From a bacterium (GTDB lineage: Bacteria > Bacteroidota > Bacteroidia > Cytophagales > Cyclobacteriaceae), in contig JANSWY010000001.1 of NCBI GenBank assembly GCA_024743255.1, positions 434,001 through 498,000 of the forward strand: DNA of 64,000 nucleotides, given 5' to 3'. Position 1 is the stretch's first letter. Each line of letters opens with the position of its first letter. The notes under the pieces were generated by a model, which saw nothing but the letters and a program-made list of their open reading frames with translations, did not search any database and was not told where the DNA came from. This document shows positions 52,090 through 61,811 of the stretch, one piece after another. The translations under genes were made by a program, and so were the position numbers.

Positions 52090-52425
52090 ATGCATTTTTT
52101 TAGTGCCATACTTTCATTAATGATATTATTTGAGGCTCCAAAAGAGCCTCAAATTGATTTTTGCGATGTGTATGGTGCAATTTATGTAGCTGAATTTCCA
52201 GAAAGAGCTGATGTATTGGTTTTTGAAGAGTCGTCAGAAGCTTTTGCAAGAATGATCGTATTTGAAGAAAACAGTCAAATCATGGCTGATAAACCAGGTA
52301 AATGGTACTTCACTGATAATCCCGATTTTGCCCGATACTCAGTATACTTCACCGAAAGAAGAGGAGCTGCCGACTTCAGTGTATATTTTACAGATTTTGA
52401 ATCTCTAGCCGGTTGTTCGCTATGA
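52090..52425 (+). CDS. DUF6150-like protein, 111 aa
   Basis: The ATG at 52090 directly follows the tpiA stop. A short hydrophobic N-terminus (MHFFSAILSLMILFEA) may be an uncleaved signal. The body consists of near-repeated strand motifs: VYGAIYVAEFPERADVLVF, MADKPGKWYFTDNPDFARYSVYFTE, ADFSVYFTDFESLAGC. The V[YF][FV][TE] repeat pattern is typical of DUF6150, of unknown function. Its stop overlaps the prmA start (ATGA, 52422-52425), which makes it the middle gene of a tpiA operon. Confidence 0.85.
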   Translation: MHFFSAILSLMILFEAPKEPQIDFCDVYGAIYVAEFPERADVLVFEESSEAFARMIVFEENSQIMADKPGKWYFTDNPDFARYSVYFTERRGAADFSVYFTDFESLAGCSL

Positions 52426-53249
52426 ATTTTATTGAGCTCGAAGTAATTGCTAACCCAGAAATCAGTGAGATAATCCTCGCAGAACTTTCCCAATTACCAT
52501 TTGACACCTTTGAAGAAACCGATTCCGGTCTCAAGGCATATACAGAAGAAGACTCGTTTGACCTAGAGGCTGTTGAAGAAATAATCAATAGATATAAAGC
52601 TCTTGGGGAGATTCAATACTCTACAAAGTCTATCGAAAAAGTAAACTGGAATGAAGAGTGGGAAAAGAATTTTAGCCCGATCAAAGTTCATGATCAAATA
52701 CATGTAAGAGCCACTTTTCATGAATCAGATGACTCATTCCCATATGAGATCATAATTGAACCAAAGATGTCATTCGGGACAGGTCATCATGATACCACCC
52801 ACCAGATTCTTCAGGCACAGTTAGAAATAGATCACAAGGACAAGATTGTTCTTGATGCAGGAACCGGAACAGGGATCTTGGCAATCATGGCAAAAAAGCT
52901 GGGTGCATCAAAAGTATATGCCAATGATATTGACCAATGGTGTGTAGATAATAGTCATGAAAATTATTCGTTGAATAACTGCCAGGATATTGTCACAGAG
53001 CTTGGTACGGTTGAGATATTTGATAATTTGAAGGTTGATGTATTACTCGCAAATATTAATAAGAATGTTCTGTTGAGTGAGATGTCGATGTATAGTGCTT
53101 TATTAAATAGTGGTGGTATTATCGTATTTAGTGGCTTTTATGAAGATGATGTGAAAGATATTTCTGCAGCTGCTGCAGAGAATGATATCACCATCCAAAG
53201 ACACACGGTTCAAAATAAATGGGCTGCCGCGGTTGGCATTAAATCATAG
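52422..53249 (+). CDS. prmA: Ribosomal protein L11 methyltransferase
   Basis: The AdoMet-binding motif is LDAGTGTGILAIMAKKLGA, preceded by the conserved MSFGTGHHDTT element of PrmA. The later VLLANINKNVL contains the substrate-binding NINKN pattern in place of NIL. PrmA trimethylates the ribosomal protein L11. I place the start at ATG 52422 (MNFIELEVI), overlapping the DUF6150 stop as ATGA; a TTG at 52413 adds three residues. Length 275 aa fits the family. Confidence 0.95.
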   Translation: MNFIELEVIANPEISEIILAELSQLPFDTFEETDSGLKAYTEEDSFDLEAVEEIINRYKALGEIQYSTKSIEKVNWNEEWEKNFSPIKVHDQIHVRATFHESDDSFPYEIIIEPKMSFGTGHHDTTHQILQAQLEIDHKDKIVLDAGTGTGILAIMAKKLGASKVYANDIDQWCVDNSHENYSLNNCQDIVTELGTVEIFDNLKVDVLLANINKNVLLSEMSMYSALLNSGGIIVFSGFYEDDVKDISAAAAENDITIQRHTVQNKWAAAVGIKS

Positions 53250-53250
53250 T

Positions 53251-53285
53251 GTGAATTGAATTTGGGAACCAATTCACTAAATTTA
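53251..53285 (+). promoter_or_regulatory. Candidate promoter overlapped by a palindrome, before the giant gene
   Basis: TTG (53256-53258), 19 bp, then TAAATTTA (53278-53285) is close to the Bacteroidota consensus TTG-N19-TAnnTTTG (the last base differs). GTGAATTG (53251-53258) and CAATTCAC (53270-53277) are perfect inverse complements and cover the -33 box and the spacer. The gene starts 17 bp downstream. Confidence 0.55.
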
Positions 53286-53301
53286 AGTACAATTACATAG
53301 T

Positions 53302-56300
53302 ATGAGTACAAAAAGGATATTTGTGTTATTAGCATTTCTCGCTATTGCCCCTCTGGCAAAGGCGCAATTATTCTTCTATTCCGGTGACTCAATAAGCTTT
53401 CCAAAAGAGGTAATTAATGTTCTAAACAGGATCGATACGGAATCAGCACGAAAAGTAGCATACGATTTCAGAAGCGTTTGGGACTATGAGATTACAAATG
53501 AACAAAGAAGTTTAGTTCTTCGAATCAGCGAGAAGATGGTGGAACGAAGGCTTCAGGTTCGGCCTTATCATGAATATTTTTTCGGATACCTTACCTATGC
53601 TGTTAAACAGAAAGGTATCAATGAATATCAGCTTACCAAAGTTCTTACTATTACCAAAGAAGCAGCGTATAACTACAATAATGAAGAATTAAGAAAGTTC
53701 CTTCTATCCCTTAATTTGTATTTCGCAAGAGAGTATCTCTATTGGGGGAGAGATAATTATACAAAAGCTGTTGGAGGTGTTTATACATTCGAATCTATAG
53801 GAGAAATTACTTCCAGTGATGCCAGTTTTACAGCAGAAGAGTTTGTTGCAGAAGAAACCCAAATTGACACTTCAGAATTTGTGACCGATCAGGAGGTTCA
53901 GAGTTTTGGAAGTGACGACCAAAGTTCTGACGATTGGGCGAATGATCCTTGGGGAAATGATCAAAGCAGTGATGATTGGGCCAACGACCCTTGGGGTAAT
54001 GATCAGAGTAGTGACGACTGGGCGAATGACCCTTGGGGAAACAACGACCAAACTGATGATGTTTGGGGAAACAATGATCAGACTGATGACGTTTGGGGCA
54101 ATTCGAGCAACGATGATTGGGCAAACAACGATCCATGGGCCAATGATCCCTGGGGAAATTCCCAACAGCAGACTTCAAATGAACCACAAAGAGAAACTTT
54201 TACCCCTGCCATCAAAGACTATGTTTATGAGGCAAAATCCAAATATCTGGAGCCACAATTAACAGGTCCTGTATTAAATCTTGATAGTACAGATATCGTG
54301 ATGGTTACTGACATTGATTCGATGATCATTGAAGGGACATCCGGGCAATATGAACTTAAAGGACATGCTTTTGTTGGAAATGGCGGTAAGAGCTATTGGC
54401 CAGGTGAACTAAAAGTGATGAGAGGAGCCGAGATTGAGTTTGGCAAGTATTACTTTGAAGTGGATGAAGCAGAATTATGGACCCCAAATGCAACAATTAC
54501 GTTTCCAGATTTTTTTGAAGGTGAGGCTCAGGGTTTATACCGGTTCAAAAGCGTAAGAACCCGCAGAAAAAAGGATAAACCATTCCCATATTTTGAATCG
54601 TACAATGCAGACCTGGTAGTGAATTTACCGTTTGATAAGGTTAAGTATACAGGAGGTTTAGCCTTCCAGGGCAATAAAATGTATGGAAAAGCGATATCCA
54701 GAGAAAAAGGAACACTTGAGATTGTGGATGGAAAAGGAAGAAAATTGATAGCCAAATCAGTTGCGTTTTCATTTGTTGACTCTCTTATTACATCACTCGA
54801 CGCAGAAGTAACAATTGTACATGGGTCGGATTCCATTACTCACCCTAGCGTTAAGCTTAAGTATGATCCTGCTACTTATTTGTTAGAATTAGACAAGTCT
54901 GTAGGTAATTACAAAAACTCAGCTTTCCAGTCTTCATTTTATAAAATGAGTTTTCATACAGATGAGATTGTTTGGGATATGAGTACGGACAGTTTGAATA
55001 TATCAATCAACTCCGCGAGAAATTTAATACCAACAGTTTTTATATCAGATGACTACTTCTCAGCCTCCCGATTCAGGAAATATGGATCTGGGCTTGGGTT
55101 TCATCCAGTTATAGTCTGTGTAAACTATGCCAATAAGTATAATGCACGAACATTCTACATAGATGAGATTATTAATGAGCACAAGATCACAGAATCCCAG
55201 GCTCTTGAGATGGCAAACATGCTCAGCAAACATGGTTACGCCACATATAATAGGGAACAAAGACAACTTACTTTATTAGATCAGGCTTATCAGGATTACA
55301 GAGCTAACTATAGAAAATCAGATTATGACCATTTACTTATTGCCTCATTAATTGATTCTTCACCTAATGCAACAGTAAACTTTAATGATGACTTATTGAC
55401 AATTAGAGGAATCGACGAGTTCTACTTGTCTGAGGATAGAGATTTAAGAATAGAACCAGATAGTGGAGTATTGGTACTTGGCAGAAACAGGCTTTTGGAA
55501 TTCGATGGGCTTATTAACGCTGGTGACTTCCAATACACAGGAAGAGGTTTCACCTTTGATTATGACCAGTTTCTAATTTCAATGCCTACAATTGATTCCA
55601 TTACCATTCAGGTAACATTCCCCGATTCATTACAAGACAACTCAAGGGAACCGGCAGAAAAAGAACAATTAGGCAACCATATCATGAATACTTCCGGGAC
55701 GCTGTTTTTGAATGAACCTCAAAATAAATCTGGTTTATCAGAAAAAGCATCCTACCCTTACTTCGTCTCAGATTCCGAGGCAGTAGTATACTTTGATAGT
55801 CCGGAATACTTGGATGGTGCGTATGATAAATCAATCAAGTTTATTGTTCCACCGTTTGAAATGGATAGTGTCAACAAAGATGATGTGGGTGGAATTGTTT
55901 TTCAGGGACGACTGGTTTCAGGGATTTTCCCGGAATTTGAAGAAGAGTTGGTGATCATGCCAGATAAAACTTTGGGTTTCACCCATGATGTGCCACAAGA
56001 AGGATATAACCTGTACAATTCTGGGGCGAAAATATATGATCATATCAATTTGGATGGAAACGGAATCAGAACAAGTGGACAACTCGACTATCTCACTACC
56101 TCTATTCATTCCGGAGACTTTGTGTTCTACATGGATTCTGTTACGGCCTATGGTACACATGGAAAGATTGAACCAGGAAATTATCAGGGAGCCTCTTATC
56201 CACAGGCAAGGCTTGGAGCATTTAGCATGAAGTGGCTTCCTAAAAAGGACAGTATGTACATAGCCAACATTGGAGAGGCCTTCAGTTTCTACAACAATAC

Positions 56301-58332
56301 AGCAACATTGGATGGAGAAGCTAACGTAACAAAACTTGGTGTATTTGGCTCTGGTACTATGTTAACAAGGGGCTCGAGATCATTTTCTGATGAACTGAGT
56401 TTTAGTGAGTTTGAGTATTCTGCTCGTCATGCGGACTTTGAAGTATTAACAGACGATCCTGAAAAACCAGCAATGGCCGGAGATGACATTTCCCTTAGAT
56501 TTGATCTAATCCAAAACTCTGCTGATATCTCTCCGGAGAACTCAGGGGTTGCAGCAATTAGCTTTCCTTATGCTCAAATGAAGACATCAATCACCGAAGC
56601 ATTCTGGGATCTTGCCGATTCGGTTGTGACCATGAGAAAACCGGCAACTGTAGATATTGAAGACTCCTACTTTTATTCTACAAGAACAGAACTTGACTCC
56701 TTAGTTTTCAATGCGGAAGAAGCAGTTTATGACATCAATACATATGAATTAGATATTAAAGGAATCCCTTACATCATTGTTGCGGATGCAAAAATTACTC
56801 CATCTAATGGTGAAACAACAATTCTGGAAAACTCAGAATTGACACCATTTGAGGACGCTACTGTAGTAATTGATACTTTGAATGGATATCACAGACTGTT
56901 TGACGCCAATATTAAAATTCTGAGTCGGAATAAATTTGAGGGATTTGGAACGTACGAGTTGACAACTGCGGCTTTAGATACGTTTGAAATCAAGTTCAAT
57001 AGCTTTGAACTTAAGAATGTCAAGATTGATAGCAAAGAGAAAAGATTGATGACAGTCTCCGGAGGAGAGATTGTTGAATCCAATAATGTGGAAGTATCGG
57101 CCGGATTCCTGTATCGAGGTTCTGCAACTATGTATGCTTACAAAAAGCCTCTGGAACTGGATGGATATGTAAAACTACTTCTCAAGAGTTTCGGAAATGA
57201 TTATGATCGATGGGTTGTTTATGAAAGAACCGATGCTAGCGTAGATGAAGTGGTTATAGATTTTGATAATTCTCAATTTGAGGAGGGCGATGAATTAATA
57301 GCCGGACTGCATTACAGTATAAGAGGAGATATTTATCCAACATTCATTAGCGACAAAAAGGATTATGGTGACCATGATTTATTCACACCATCGGGCGAAA
57401 TTAGATTTGACGTAGAAAATCAATATTATATCATTGAGACACCAGGTAAAACTGCTGGTGAACAATATGCAGGAAGTACATTCATTTACGATGATGCCAC
57501 CCAAGATGTAATTTTTGAAGGACCTTTTAATTTTTCACATGCCACTGAAAAAGGTTATTCTATCTCTTCTACCGTCCTTGGAAATGGAAACGCTAAAGAC
57601 GAACAGTTTGAGATGGATGCTTTTATTACTCTTGATTTTGGTATTCCATTATCCATTACAGATGAGATGAGCTTCGATTTAACAGATCTAATTGAGAGAA
57701 TTGGATCTTCTGTAGCGCATGATAATAGTATAGAATTAATGTACAATCTGGCCAATTTGATTGGAGAAGAGGCAACCAGGGAGTACGAAGAAAAAGGCTT
57801 AAAAACCTACATACCTTTAAATGAAACTTCTGAGGAGCTGCTGAAAACTTTTGTTTTTTCCAATGTCCATTTGAAATGGGATAAGGATAACAGAGTCTGG
57901 TACAATACTTCAAAAATAGGCTTGTCAAATGTGAGATCCACCGATATAAACGCAAGCATGAACGGCTTTATGGAAATCTCACAAAATGATTCAGGGCTGG
58001 ATTTGATCAACATTTTCTTACAACCTGCCGCAGGAACGTGGTACTTTATTGGCTATGAAGATCATCACTTGTTCCTAATATCTTCAAATCCTGATTTCAA
58101 TGCAGATATAGAAGCTAAATCCAACAATGGAACAGCAAAACCAGGAGAATTGGTATTACTTACTGCCGAAATAAACGAAGTGCTTGGGTTCATTAATAAC
58201 TTCAGAAGTAACCACATGGGAATAGATGATCCATACAATCTTGAACTTCCGGATGACATCCAACTAGAGGATGACGAGAACTTTGATACCATCGAGGAGG
58301 AAGATGATGATGACGATGGTTTTGGATTCTAA
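53302..58332 (+). CDS. Giant secreted/envelope protein, 1676 aa, function unknown
   Basis: A signal peptide ends at KAQ (residue 22). Residues about 206-285 are low-complexity tandem repeats of 14 aa (DQSSDDWANDPWGN) and 10 aa (NDQTDDVWGN). The remaining ~1390 residues are mainly beta-rich, without recognisable enzyme motifs, without membrane helices, and without a T9SS sorting domain; it finishes with an acidic tail (EEEDDDDDGFGF). Repeated fold elements are suggested by recurring patterns such as VRTRRKKDKPFPYFESYNA and LEFDGLINAGDFQYTGRGF. It may be a large periplasmic beta-helix or a surface-layer-like component. Transcribed from its own promoter. Confidence 0.8.
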   Translation: MSTKRIFVLLAFLAIAPLAKAQLFFYSGDSISFPKEVINVLNRIDTESARKVAYDFRSVWDYEITNEQRSLVLRISEKMVERRLQVRPYHEYFFGYLTYAVKQKGINEYQLTKVLTITKEAAYNYNNEELRKFLLSLNLYFAREYLYWGRDNYTKAVGGVYTFESIGEITSSDASFTAEEFVAEETQIDTSEFVTDQEVQSFGSDDQSSDDWANDPWGNDQSSDDWANDPWGNDQSSDDWANDPWGNNDQTDDVWGNNDQTDDVWGNSSNDDWANNDPWANDPWGNSQQQTSNEPQRETFTPAIKDYVYEAKSKYLEPQLTGPVLNLDSTDIVMVTDIDSMIIEGTSGQYELKGHAFVGNGGKSYWPGELKVMRGAEIEFGKYYFEVDEAELWTPNATITFPDFFEGEAQGLYRFKSVRTRRKKDKPFPYFESYNADLVVNLPFDKVKYTGGLAFQGNKMYGKAISREKGTLEIVDGKGRKLIAKSVAFSFVDSLITSLDAEVTIVHGSDSITHPSVKLKYDPATYLLELDKSVGNYKNSAFQSSFYKMSFHTDEIVWDMSTDSLNISINSARNLIPTVFISDDYFSASRFRKYGSGLGFHPVIVCVNYANKYNARTFYIDEIINEHKITESQALEMANMLSKHGYATYNREQRQLTLLDQAYQDYRANYRKSDYDHLLIASLIDSSPNATVNFNDDLLTIRGIDEFYLSEDRDLRIEPDSGVLVLGRNRLLEFDGLINAGDFQYTGRGFTFDYDQFLISMPTIDSITIQVTFPDSLQDNSREPAEKEQLGNHIMNTSGTLFLNEPQNKSGLSEKASYPYFVSDSEAVVYFDSPEYLDGAYDKSIKFIVPPFEMDSVNKDDVGGIVFQGRLVSGIFPEFEEELVIMPDKTLGFTHDVPQEGYNLYNSGAKIYDHINLDGNGIRTSGQLDYLTTSIHSGDFVFYMDSVTAYGTHGKIEPGNYQGASYPQARLGAFSMKWLPKKDSMYIANIGEAFSFYNNTATLDGEANVTKLGVFGSGTMLTRGSRSFSDELSFSEFEYSARHADFEVLTDDPEKPAMAGDDISLRFDLIQNSADISPENSGVAAISFPYAQMKTSITEAFWDLADSVVTMRKPATVDIEDSYFYSTRTELDSLVFNAEEAVYDINTYELDIKGIPYIIVADAKITPSNGETTILENSELTPFEDATVVIDTLNGYHRLFDANIKILSRNKFEGFGTYELTTAALDTFEIKFNSFELKNVKIDSKEKRLMTVSGGEIVESNNVEVSAGFLYRGSATMYAYKKPLELDGYVKLLLKSFGNDYDRWVVYERTDASVDEVVIDFDNSQFEEGDELIAGLHYSIRGDIYPTFISDKKDYGDHDLFTPSGEIRFDVENQYYIIETPGKTAGEQYAGSTFIYDDATQDVIFEGPFNFSHATEKGYSISSTVLGNGNAKDEQFEMDAFITLDFGIPLSITDEMSFDLTDLIERIGSSVAHDNSIELMYNLANLIGEEATREYEEKGLKTYIPLNETSEELLKTFVFSNVHLKWDKDNRVWYNTSKIGLSNVRSTDINASMNGFMEISQNDSGLDLINIFLQPAAGTWYFIGYEDHHLFLISSNPDFNADIEAKSNNGTAKPGELVLLTAEINEVLGFINNFRSNHMGIDDPYNLELPDDIQLEDDENFDTIEEEDDDDDGFGF
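53917..54159 (+). repeat. In-frame 42-bp and 30-bp tandem repeats inside the giant gene
   Basis: Three 42-bp units (53917, 53959, 54001) are followed by two 30-bp units (54043, 54073) and a degenerate tail rich in GATTGGGCAAAC. Units differ at synonymous sites, so they are not of very recent origin. They encode a Asp/Trp/Asn-rich linker; length changes here would keep the frame. Confidence 0.85.
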
Positions 58333-58351
58333 TTCTATTCCACCAAATTTG
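58322..58351 (+). promoter_or_regulatory. Candidate promoter for the M20 dipeptidase
   Basis: TTG (58322-58324) lies in the last codons of the giant gene, followed after 19 bp by CAAATTTG (58344-58351), one base off the TAnnTTTG element. The dipeptidase start is 30 bp downstream. Confidence 0.45.
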
Positions 58352-58381
58352 CCACTCACAATAATCCAAAAGTAATTAAGT

Positions 58382-59749
58382 ATGCAAGCATTAGATTATA
58401 TCCAATCTAACAAAGATCGATTTCTGGAAGAACTTATTGATCTACTTAAAATCCCTTCAGTTAGTGCTGATTCCAAATTCAAGGGAGATGTAAGAAAAGC
58501 AGCTGAATTCATTCAAAAGAAATTGATGGATGCCGGAGCTGACTCTGCTGATATTGTAGAAACAGCAGGCCACCCAATCGTTTACGGTGAAAAAATGTTG
58601 GATGAAAAACTACCAACTGTGCTTGTATATGGTCACTATGACGTTCAGCCAGCTGATCCATACGAATTATGGGACTCACCCCCTTTTGAACCTGTTATCA
58701 AGAATGAAAGAATCTATGCAAGAGGCGCTTGTGACGACAAAGGTCAGATGTATATGCACATTAAGTCTTTTGAAGCACTAATGAGCAATAACGAGCTTCC
58801 TTGCAATGTCAAATTCATGATTGAAGGTGAAGAAGAAGTTGGGTCTGATAATCTTGAAGCATTCGTTAGAGAAAATAAAGAAAAGCTTGCTGCAGATGTA
58901 ATCCTTATTTCTGATACGGGAATTATTGATAACGATAATCCTTCTATTACTGTCGGACTAAGAGGCCTAAGCTACGTAGAAGTAGAAGTTACAGGACCAA
59001 ACAGAGACTTACATTCTGGAATGTATGGAGGAGCTGTTGGAAACCCTATCAACATCCTTTGCGACATGATTGCAAAGCTACAGAACGAGAAAGGTGAAAT
59101 TACAATTCCTGGATTTTATAAGGATGTAGAAGTGCTTTCCGATGAACAAAGAGCTCAAATGGCTAAAGCACCATTCAATCTTGATCATTATAAGAAGGAA
59201 TTAGATATTGATGATGTAAAAGGAGAAGAAGGTTATTCTACTCTGGAAAGAACTGGCATCAGACCTACCTTAGATGTAAATGGAATCTGGGGTGGATATA
59301 CTGGTGAAGGAGCTAAAACAGTATTGCCTTCAAAAGCATATGCTAAGATTTCTATGAGATTGGTTCCAAACCAGAGTAGCGAAGAAATTACTAAGCTATT
59401 CACAGATCATTTTATGAGCCTTGCTCCTGCTTCTGTTAAAGTTAAAGTGACTCCTCACCATGGTGGAGAAGCAGCGGTAGTTTCTACTGGATCTGTAGGT
59501 TATAAAGCTGCGGAGCAAGCCATGACAGATACATGGGGTAAACAACCAATACCAATGAGAGAAGGAGGAAGCATTCCAATTGTGGCTTTGTTCCAGGACG
59601 TGCTGAAGTTGGATTCTATTCTGCTTGGTTTTGGGTTAGATGAGGATGCAATTCACTCTCCAAACGAAAGTTACGGTCTGTTTAACTACTACAAAGGCAT
59701 AGAAACAATTACAATGTTCTACAAGCACTTTGCTGAAATGTCGCGATAA
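58382..59749 (+). CDS. M20-family dipeptidase / metallopeptidase
   Basis: The binuclear zinc site is visible: His85 (YGHYDVQPADP), bridging Asp118 (RGACDDKGQ), catalytic Glu151 and ligand Glu152 (EGEEEVGSDN), Asp178 (ISDTG) and His425 (DAIHSPNE). The dimerisation domain lies in between (about 190-320). At 455 aa, and without signal peptide, it fits the cytoplasmic carnosinase-like/PepV-type group that hydrolyses di- and tripeptides. It is transcribed alone, with its own predicted promoter at the end of the giant gene. Confidence 0.95.
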   Translation: MQALDYIQSNKDRFLEELIDLLKIPSVSADSKFKGDVRKAAEFIQKKLMDAGADSADIVETAGHPIVYGEKMLDEKLPTVLVYGHYDVQPADPYELWDSPPFEPVIKNERIYARGACDDKGQMYMHIKSFEALMSNNELPCNVKFMIEGEEEVGSDNLEAFVRENKEKLAADVILISDTGIIDNDNPSITVGLRGLSYVEVEVTGPNRDLHSGMYGGAVGNPINILCDMIAKLQNEKGEITIPGFYKDVEVLSDEQRAQMAKAPFNLDHYKKELDIDDVKGEEGYSTLERTGIRPTLDVNGIWGGYTGEGAKTVLPSKAYAKISMRLVPNQSSEEITKLFTDHFMSLAPASVKVKVTPHHGGEAAVVSTGSVGYKAAEQAMTDTWGKQPIPMREGGSIPIVALFQDVLKLDSILLGFGLDEDAIHSPNESYGLFNYYKGIETITMFYKHFAEMSR

Positions 59750-59813
59750 CGGCAAGTAGATCTTAACTAATAAAAACACTGATCGTATATAATTGCGGTA
59801 AAACTGATCAGCA

Positions 59814-61766
59814 ATGAAGAATTTGATTTTTGTATTAGCCCTGCTTCCAAATCTGTTGCAGGCACAAATTCTGGAGCCATCAAAGTGGTCCTACGAACTA
59901 TCTAATCCCAATGCGAAAGCGGGAGATGAAGTAGAGCTTATTTTCAATGTGACTATTGATGATGAGTGGTACCTATATTCATCCTCGGGCTTTGATCCGG
60001 ATCTGGGACCAGTTCCAACAACATTTGAATATGAATTGAATGATACTTTTGAGCTGATTGACAGTGTGAAACCAATCAATCACAAGATCAAATACGATGA
60101 AATCTGGGCTGGTGATATAGCCTACTTTATTGGCAAGGCGCAGTTTCGACAAAAAATCCAGATCCTGAAAGATGATTTTGTGATCAAAGGGGCCTATGAA
60201 TTTCAGGTTTGTACTGATGTTACTGGCAAGTGTATTCCTGGGGATGGAGAGTTTGAGGTGAAGGGAGATGTTTTAGGAAAATCAGGGAATGATGAAGTTA
60301 TCGAATTGGATAATATTGAAGATGAGGGTTTAATTTGGTTTATGTTGATAGCATTTGGAACTGGATTGGCAGCATTAGTTACCCCATGTGTCTTCCCTAT
60401 GATTCCTATGACCGTTAGTTTCTTTCTTAAGGATGATAATAAGGATCATAAAACTGGTTATCGTAAGGGGATCATTTTTGGAATTTCGATAATAGCGATT
60501 TACACAATTTTGGGTACTGCTTTCGCAGCAATATTAGGTCCTGATGGACTTAATGCAATGGCAACTCATTGGTTTCCAAATACCTTTATCTTTATCATTT
60601 TTATCATTTTCGCAATGAGTTTCCTTGGCTTATTTGAGATCACATTACCAAGTGCATTCGTAAATAAGATTGATGCCAAGGCAGATAAAGGAGGACTGGT
60701 CGGAGTATTTTTCATGGCATTTACACTTGCACTGGTGTCTTTTTCATGTACCGTTCCCATCGTTGGAAGTGTTCTTGTTCTTTCAGCTGGAGGAGCTTTC
60801 GTAAAACCAATTTTAGGGATGCTGGCATTCTCTCTTGCGTTTGCGTTACCGTTTAGTCTTTTTGCAATTTTCCCTGCATGGCTGAAATCCTTACCAAAAT
60901 CAGGTGGCTGGCTTAATAGTGTAAAAGTAGTGTTGGGTTTTATTGAGCTAGCATTAGCACTGAAATTCCTAAGTATTGCTGATCAGGCATACCATTGGCA
61001 TATTCTGGACAGAGAAATCTATTTGGCATTATGGATAGTTATAGCAACACTGTTAGGTTTCTATTTGCTTGGAAAAATCCGAATGCCGCATGATTCTAAG
61101 TCTGAACACACGTCAGTGATGGGGTTAATGGGGGCAACTTTAGTTTTCTCTTTTGTTGTTTACCTGGTACCAGGAATGTTTGGAGCTCCTCTAAAGGAAT
61201 TGGCAGGATACTTACCTCCTGTATCAAGCATGGATTTTAATATCTCGGCTTCAAATAGTGGATTACAAACGGAAAGTATTTCTGAAAAAGAAGGCTGTGA
61301 GCCACCGAAATACACGGAATTCTTAAAGATGCCACATGGAATTCAAGGATACTTTGATTACGATCAGGCTTTGGCATGTGCAAGAGCTCAGAATAAACCC
61401 CTTTTTATTGATTTCACTGGTCACAGCTGTGTGAATTGCAGGAAAATGGAAGAGCGAGTGTGGCCTCATCCAGAAGTTTTGAGAAGATTGAAAGAAGATT
61501 TTGTAGTTGTGGGATTATATATTGATGATAAAAATGATTTACCCGAAAATGAGTGGGTAAAGTCCTCATATGATGGAAAAATGAAGAAATCAATCGGTAA
61601 GAAGAACGCTGATTTCCAAATCACCAGATACAAGAATAATGCTCAACCATACTACGTAATTCTAGACGAAAACGAAAAATTATTAGTAAAACCTAAGGCA
61701 TATGACCTAAATGTTTCTAATTTTGTTCAGTTTTTAGATAAAGCTAAAGAAGCCTACAACAAATAA
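59814..61766 (+). CDS. DsbD-like thiol:disulfide interchange protein
   Basis: A signal peptide (to Gln18) is followed by a periplasmic N-terminal domain with Cys133/Cys140 (QVCTDVTGKC). The membrane part has eight or so helices, with Cys192 in VTPCVFPMIP and Cys312 in SFSCTVPI. A C-terminal thioredoxin domain ends the protein, with C539-V-N-C542 (GHSCVNC). All three redox-active Cys pairs of DsbD are present. The protein would carry electrons from cytoplasmic thioredoxin to periplasmic substrates. Length 650 aa. Confidence 0.95.
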   Translation: MKNLIFVLALLPNLLQAQILEPSKWSYELSNPNAKAGDEVELIFNVTIDDEWYLYSSSGFDPDLGPVPTTFEYELNDTFELIDSVKPINHKIKYDEIWAGDIAYFIGKAQFRQKIQILKDDFVIKGAYEFQVCTDVTGKCIPGDGEFEVKGDVLGKSGNDEVIELDNIEDEGLIWFMLIAFGTGLAALVTPCVFPMIPMTVSFFLKDDNKDHKTGYRKGIIFGISIIAIYTILGTAFAAILGPDGLNAMATHWFPNTFIFIIFIIFAMSFLGLFEITLPSAFVNKIDAKADKGGLVGVFFMAFTLALVSFSCTVPIVGSVLVLSAGGAFVKPILGMLAFSLAFALPFSLFAIFPAWLKSLPKSGGWLNSVKVVLGFIELALALKFLSIADQAYHWHILDREIYLALWIVIATLLGFYLLGKIRMPHDSKSEHTSVMGLMGATLVFSFVVYLVPGMFGAPLKELAGYLPPVSSMDFNISASNSGLQTESISEKEGCEPPKYTEFLKMPHGIQGYFDYDQALACARAQNKPLFIDFTGHSCVNCRKMEERVWPHPEVLRRLKEDFVVVGLYIDDKNDLPENEWVKSSYDGKMKKSIGKKNADFQITRYKNNAQPYYVILDENEKLLVKPKAYDLNVSNFVQFLDKAKEAYNK

Positions 61767-61811
61767 TAACCCCACCAAGTACACTATTTCCTGTATTTAA
61801 TTTGCGCACCA

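Noticed and set aside
53828-54262. Antisense frames (119 and 97 aa) and a sense frame in another phase over the repeats of the giant gene.
   Set aside because: Repeats with a multiple-of-three period keep all frames open; the composition (His/Pro/Arg-rich) mirrors the sense repeat.
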